Positions 5,804-6,618 of a stretch of 6,618 nt of DNA are shown one piece after another. Made by a program: the position numbers and the translations under genes. The first letter of the stretch is position 1, and every line of letters starts with the position of its first letter. Source of the stretch: Minisyncoccota bacterium. Lineage in GTDB: Bacteria > Patescibacteriota > Minisyncoccia > Moranbacterales > GCA-2747515. Under the pieces are notes generated by a model, which was not told where the DNA came from, did not search any database, and saw only the letters and a list, made by a program, of their open reading frames with translations. Location of the stretch: NCBI GenBank assembly GCA_938034715.1, contig CALHMM010000099.1:1-6618 (forward strand), given 5' to 3'.

Positions 5804-6618
5804 ATGTATATAACGGCTTGGCCACTCCGAGCGATTTTGCTGGGAATTATTTTGTCAGGGATGTTTGCTCTCTCACAAATGTCAGTTTTGGCAAGCGCGC
5901 AGTATCGTGAAGCGCCTACTTTTACCAGTCAATGGGACGTGCCTCATCTCAGTGAGCAAGCACCACTACTACTTATAGATGCTACAGATGACAACGAAGT
6001 GCATGTCTTAAACTACCACGACCAAACTCTTTTCGAGTACGAAGATGATGGTGAGTTAGAAGACTCTTGGGACGACTTCAGTTGTGTAGAATTCAGTGAG
6101 ATCCGCAACATCTTTGTCGACCACAATGAAAACGTTTTTGTGCTAGAGTCAGGAGCAAAAAATATGCTTCACCGATTTTCAAAGGAGTACTTTGAAGAAC
6201 ATTGTGAAGAAGACAATGACGAAGAAGATGAGTTAAATCCTGAAAGCGATGATGAGTACGAAGAAGATGAAGATGAGGACGAAGAGGAATACGAAGATGA
6301 CGAAGATGATCTCGCAGATGTTCTCTCATGGGATATTGAGGCAGGCATCGACGTCGCAGCATCTTCATCGCGAGCATTTGTGATCACTACAGACTCACTT
6401 ACACAAATAGAGCTAGATACTGGTAAATTTACTACGATTCCGATGACTGGTAATGTGGCGGTAGCGCCAGGACAAGGAAATAGAGTTCTGGTATTAACAG
6501 AAGGCGGAACTGTCGTCAAAGCTTTTAATAATAAGCTTGGCCAAATCGCTGCAAAAGAACTGGAACGAACTAGCGTCGATCTAGATGCTGACAGACGTGG
6601 AAATATGTATCTTGCAGG
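5804..6618 (+). CDS. Exported propeller-like protein with a highly acidic insertion (3' end outside window)
   Basis: The frame is open from ATG 5804 to the window edge, giving 271 codons and two bases without a stop. An in-frame TAA at 5792 blocks upstream extension. Residues 1-32 look like a signal peptide: R9, a hydrophobic core at about 10-29, and a cleavage site A30-S31-A32 before Q33. Two stretches, about 48-130 and 172-271, have repeated short strands with patterns such as I-F-V-D-x-N-x-N-V-F-V-L and V-D-L-D-A-D-R-R-G-N-M-Y-L-A, typical of NHL or similar beta-propeller blades that read 'D-x-x-G-N-x-Y-V'. Between them lies a 39-residue segment (131-169) with 30 Asp/Glu. No enzymatic motif was recognised. 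No Shine-Dalgarno sequence precedes the start. Its position after a sortase suggests an extracellular role, but whether it carries a sorting motif cannot be known because the C-terminus is missing. Confidence 0.82.
   Translation, partial: MYITAWPLRAILLGIILSGMFALSQMSVLASAQYREAPTFTSQWDVPHLSEQAPLLLIDATDDNEVHVLNYHDQTLFEYEDDGELEDSWDDFSCVEFSEIRNIFVDHNENVFVLESGAKNMLHRFSKEYFEEHCEEDNDEEDELNPESDDEYEEDEDEDEEEYEDDEDDLADVLSWDIEAGIDVAASSSRAFVITTDSLTQIELDTGKFTTIPMTGNVAVAPGQGNRVLVLTEGGTVVKAFNNKLGQIAAKELERTSVDLDADRRGNMYLA
6194..6310 (+). repeat. Purine-rich Asp/Glu codon tract
   Basis: This 117-base stretch is dominated by GAA, GAT, GAC and GAG codons and encodes residues 131-169 of the third protein, with 30 acidic residues of 39 and no Lys or Arg. 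It interrupts two propeller-like stretches. Codons are mixed rather than a pure triplet array, which argues for selection on acidity rather than simple slippage. Confidence 0.8.

Noticed and set aside
6093..6519. Minus-strand open frames opposite the acidic tract, one rich in Ser.
   Set aside because: They are reverse complements of GAA/GAT/GAC repeats in the third gene, which has a signal peptide and coherent propeller-like sequence.

Overview
The window holds a cell-surface locus of three plus-strand genes. First is a very large secreted multidomain protein (79-4983, 1634 aa). Next, 51 bp on, is a membrane-anchored class E-like sortase (5035-5709, 224 aa). Last is the 5' part of another exported, propeller-like protein with an extremely acidic insertion (5804 to the right edge, at least 271 aa, cut by the window end). 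No RNA gene, insertion sequence, CRISPR array or phage gene was seen.

Organism: no taxonomic marker gene is present, so the assignment is inference. The combination of SdrD B-like modules, DUF11 repeats, a class E-like sortase with an N-terminal anchor, an LAxTG-type motif, intermediate base composition and starts without Shine-Dalgarno sequences fits a Gram-positive-type envelope, best guessed as a Candidate Phyla Radiation (Patescibacteria) bacterium. The reading frames contain no in-frame TGA and two of them end in TAG, so there is no sign of the UGA=Gly code of Gracilibacteria/Absconditabacteria.

Layout of the large protein: signal peptide; SdrD B-like domain 1; a region of about 460 residues resembling the beta-propeller-like part of other SdrD B surface proteins; SdrD B-like domain 2; five DUF11-type Ig-like repeats, of which three contain a cysteine pair and two are cysteine-free with Asp-rich tails; SdrD B-like domain 3; and an LAQTG motif ten residues before the stop. 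This looks like an adhesin or stalk: a globular N-terminal head on a long Thr/Asp-rich stem.

How the genes may work together: the LAQTG motif is of the type class E sortases use, and the sortase gene lies directly downstream, so the pair looks like a substrate and its enzyme. However, the substrate lacks the hydrophobic segment and basic tail that normally follow the motif. The third gene has its own candidate promoter and may encode a further exported component. The most interesting points are this tail-less sorting motif, a Lys/Asp/Asn triad kept in register in all five DUF11 repeats (compatible with intramolecular isopeptide bonds), and the acidic insertion in the third protein.
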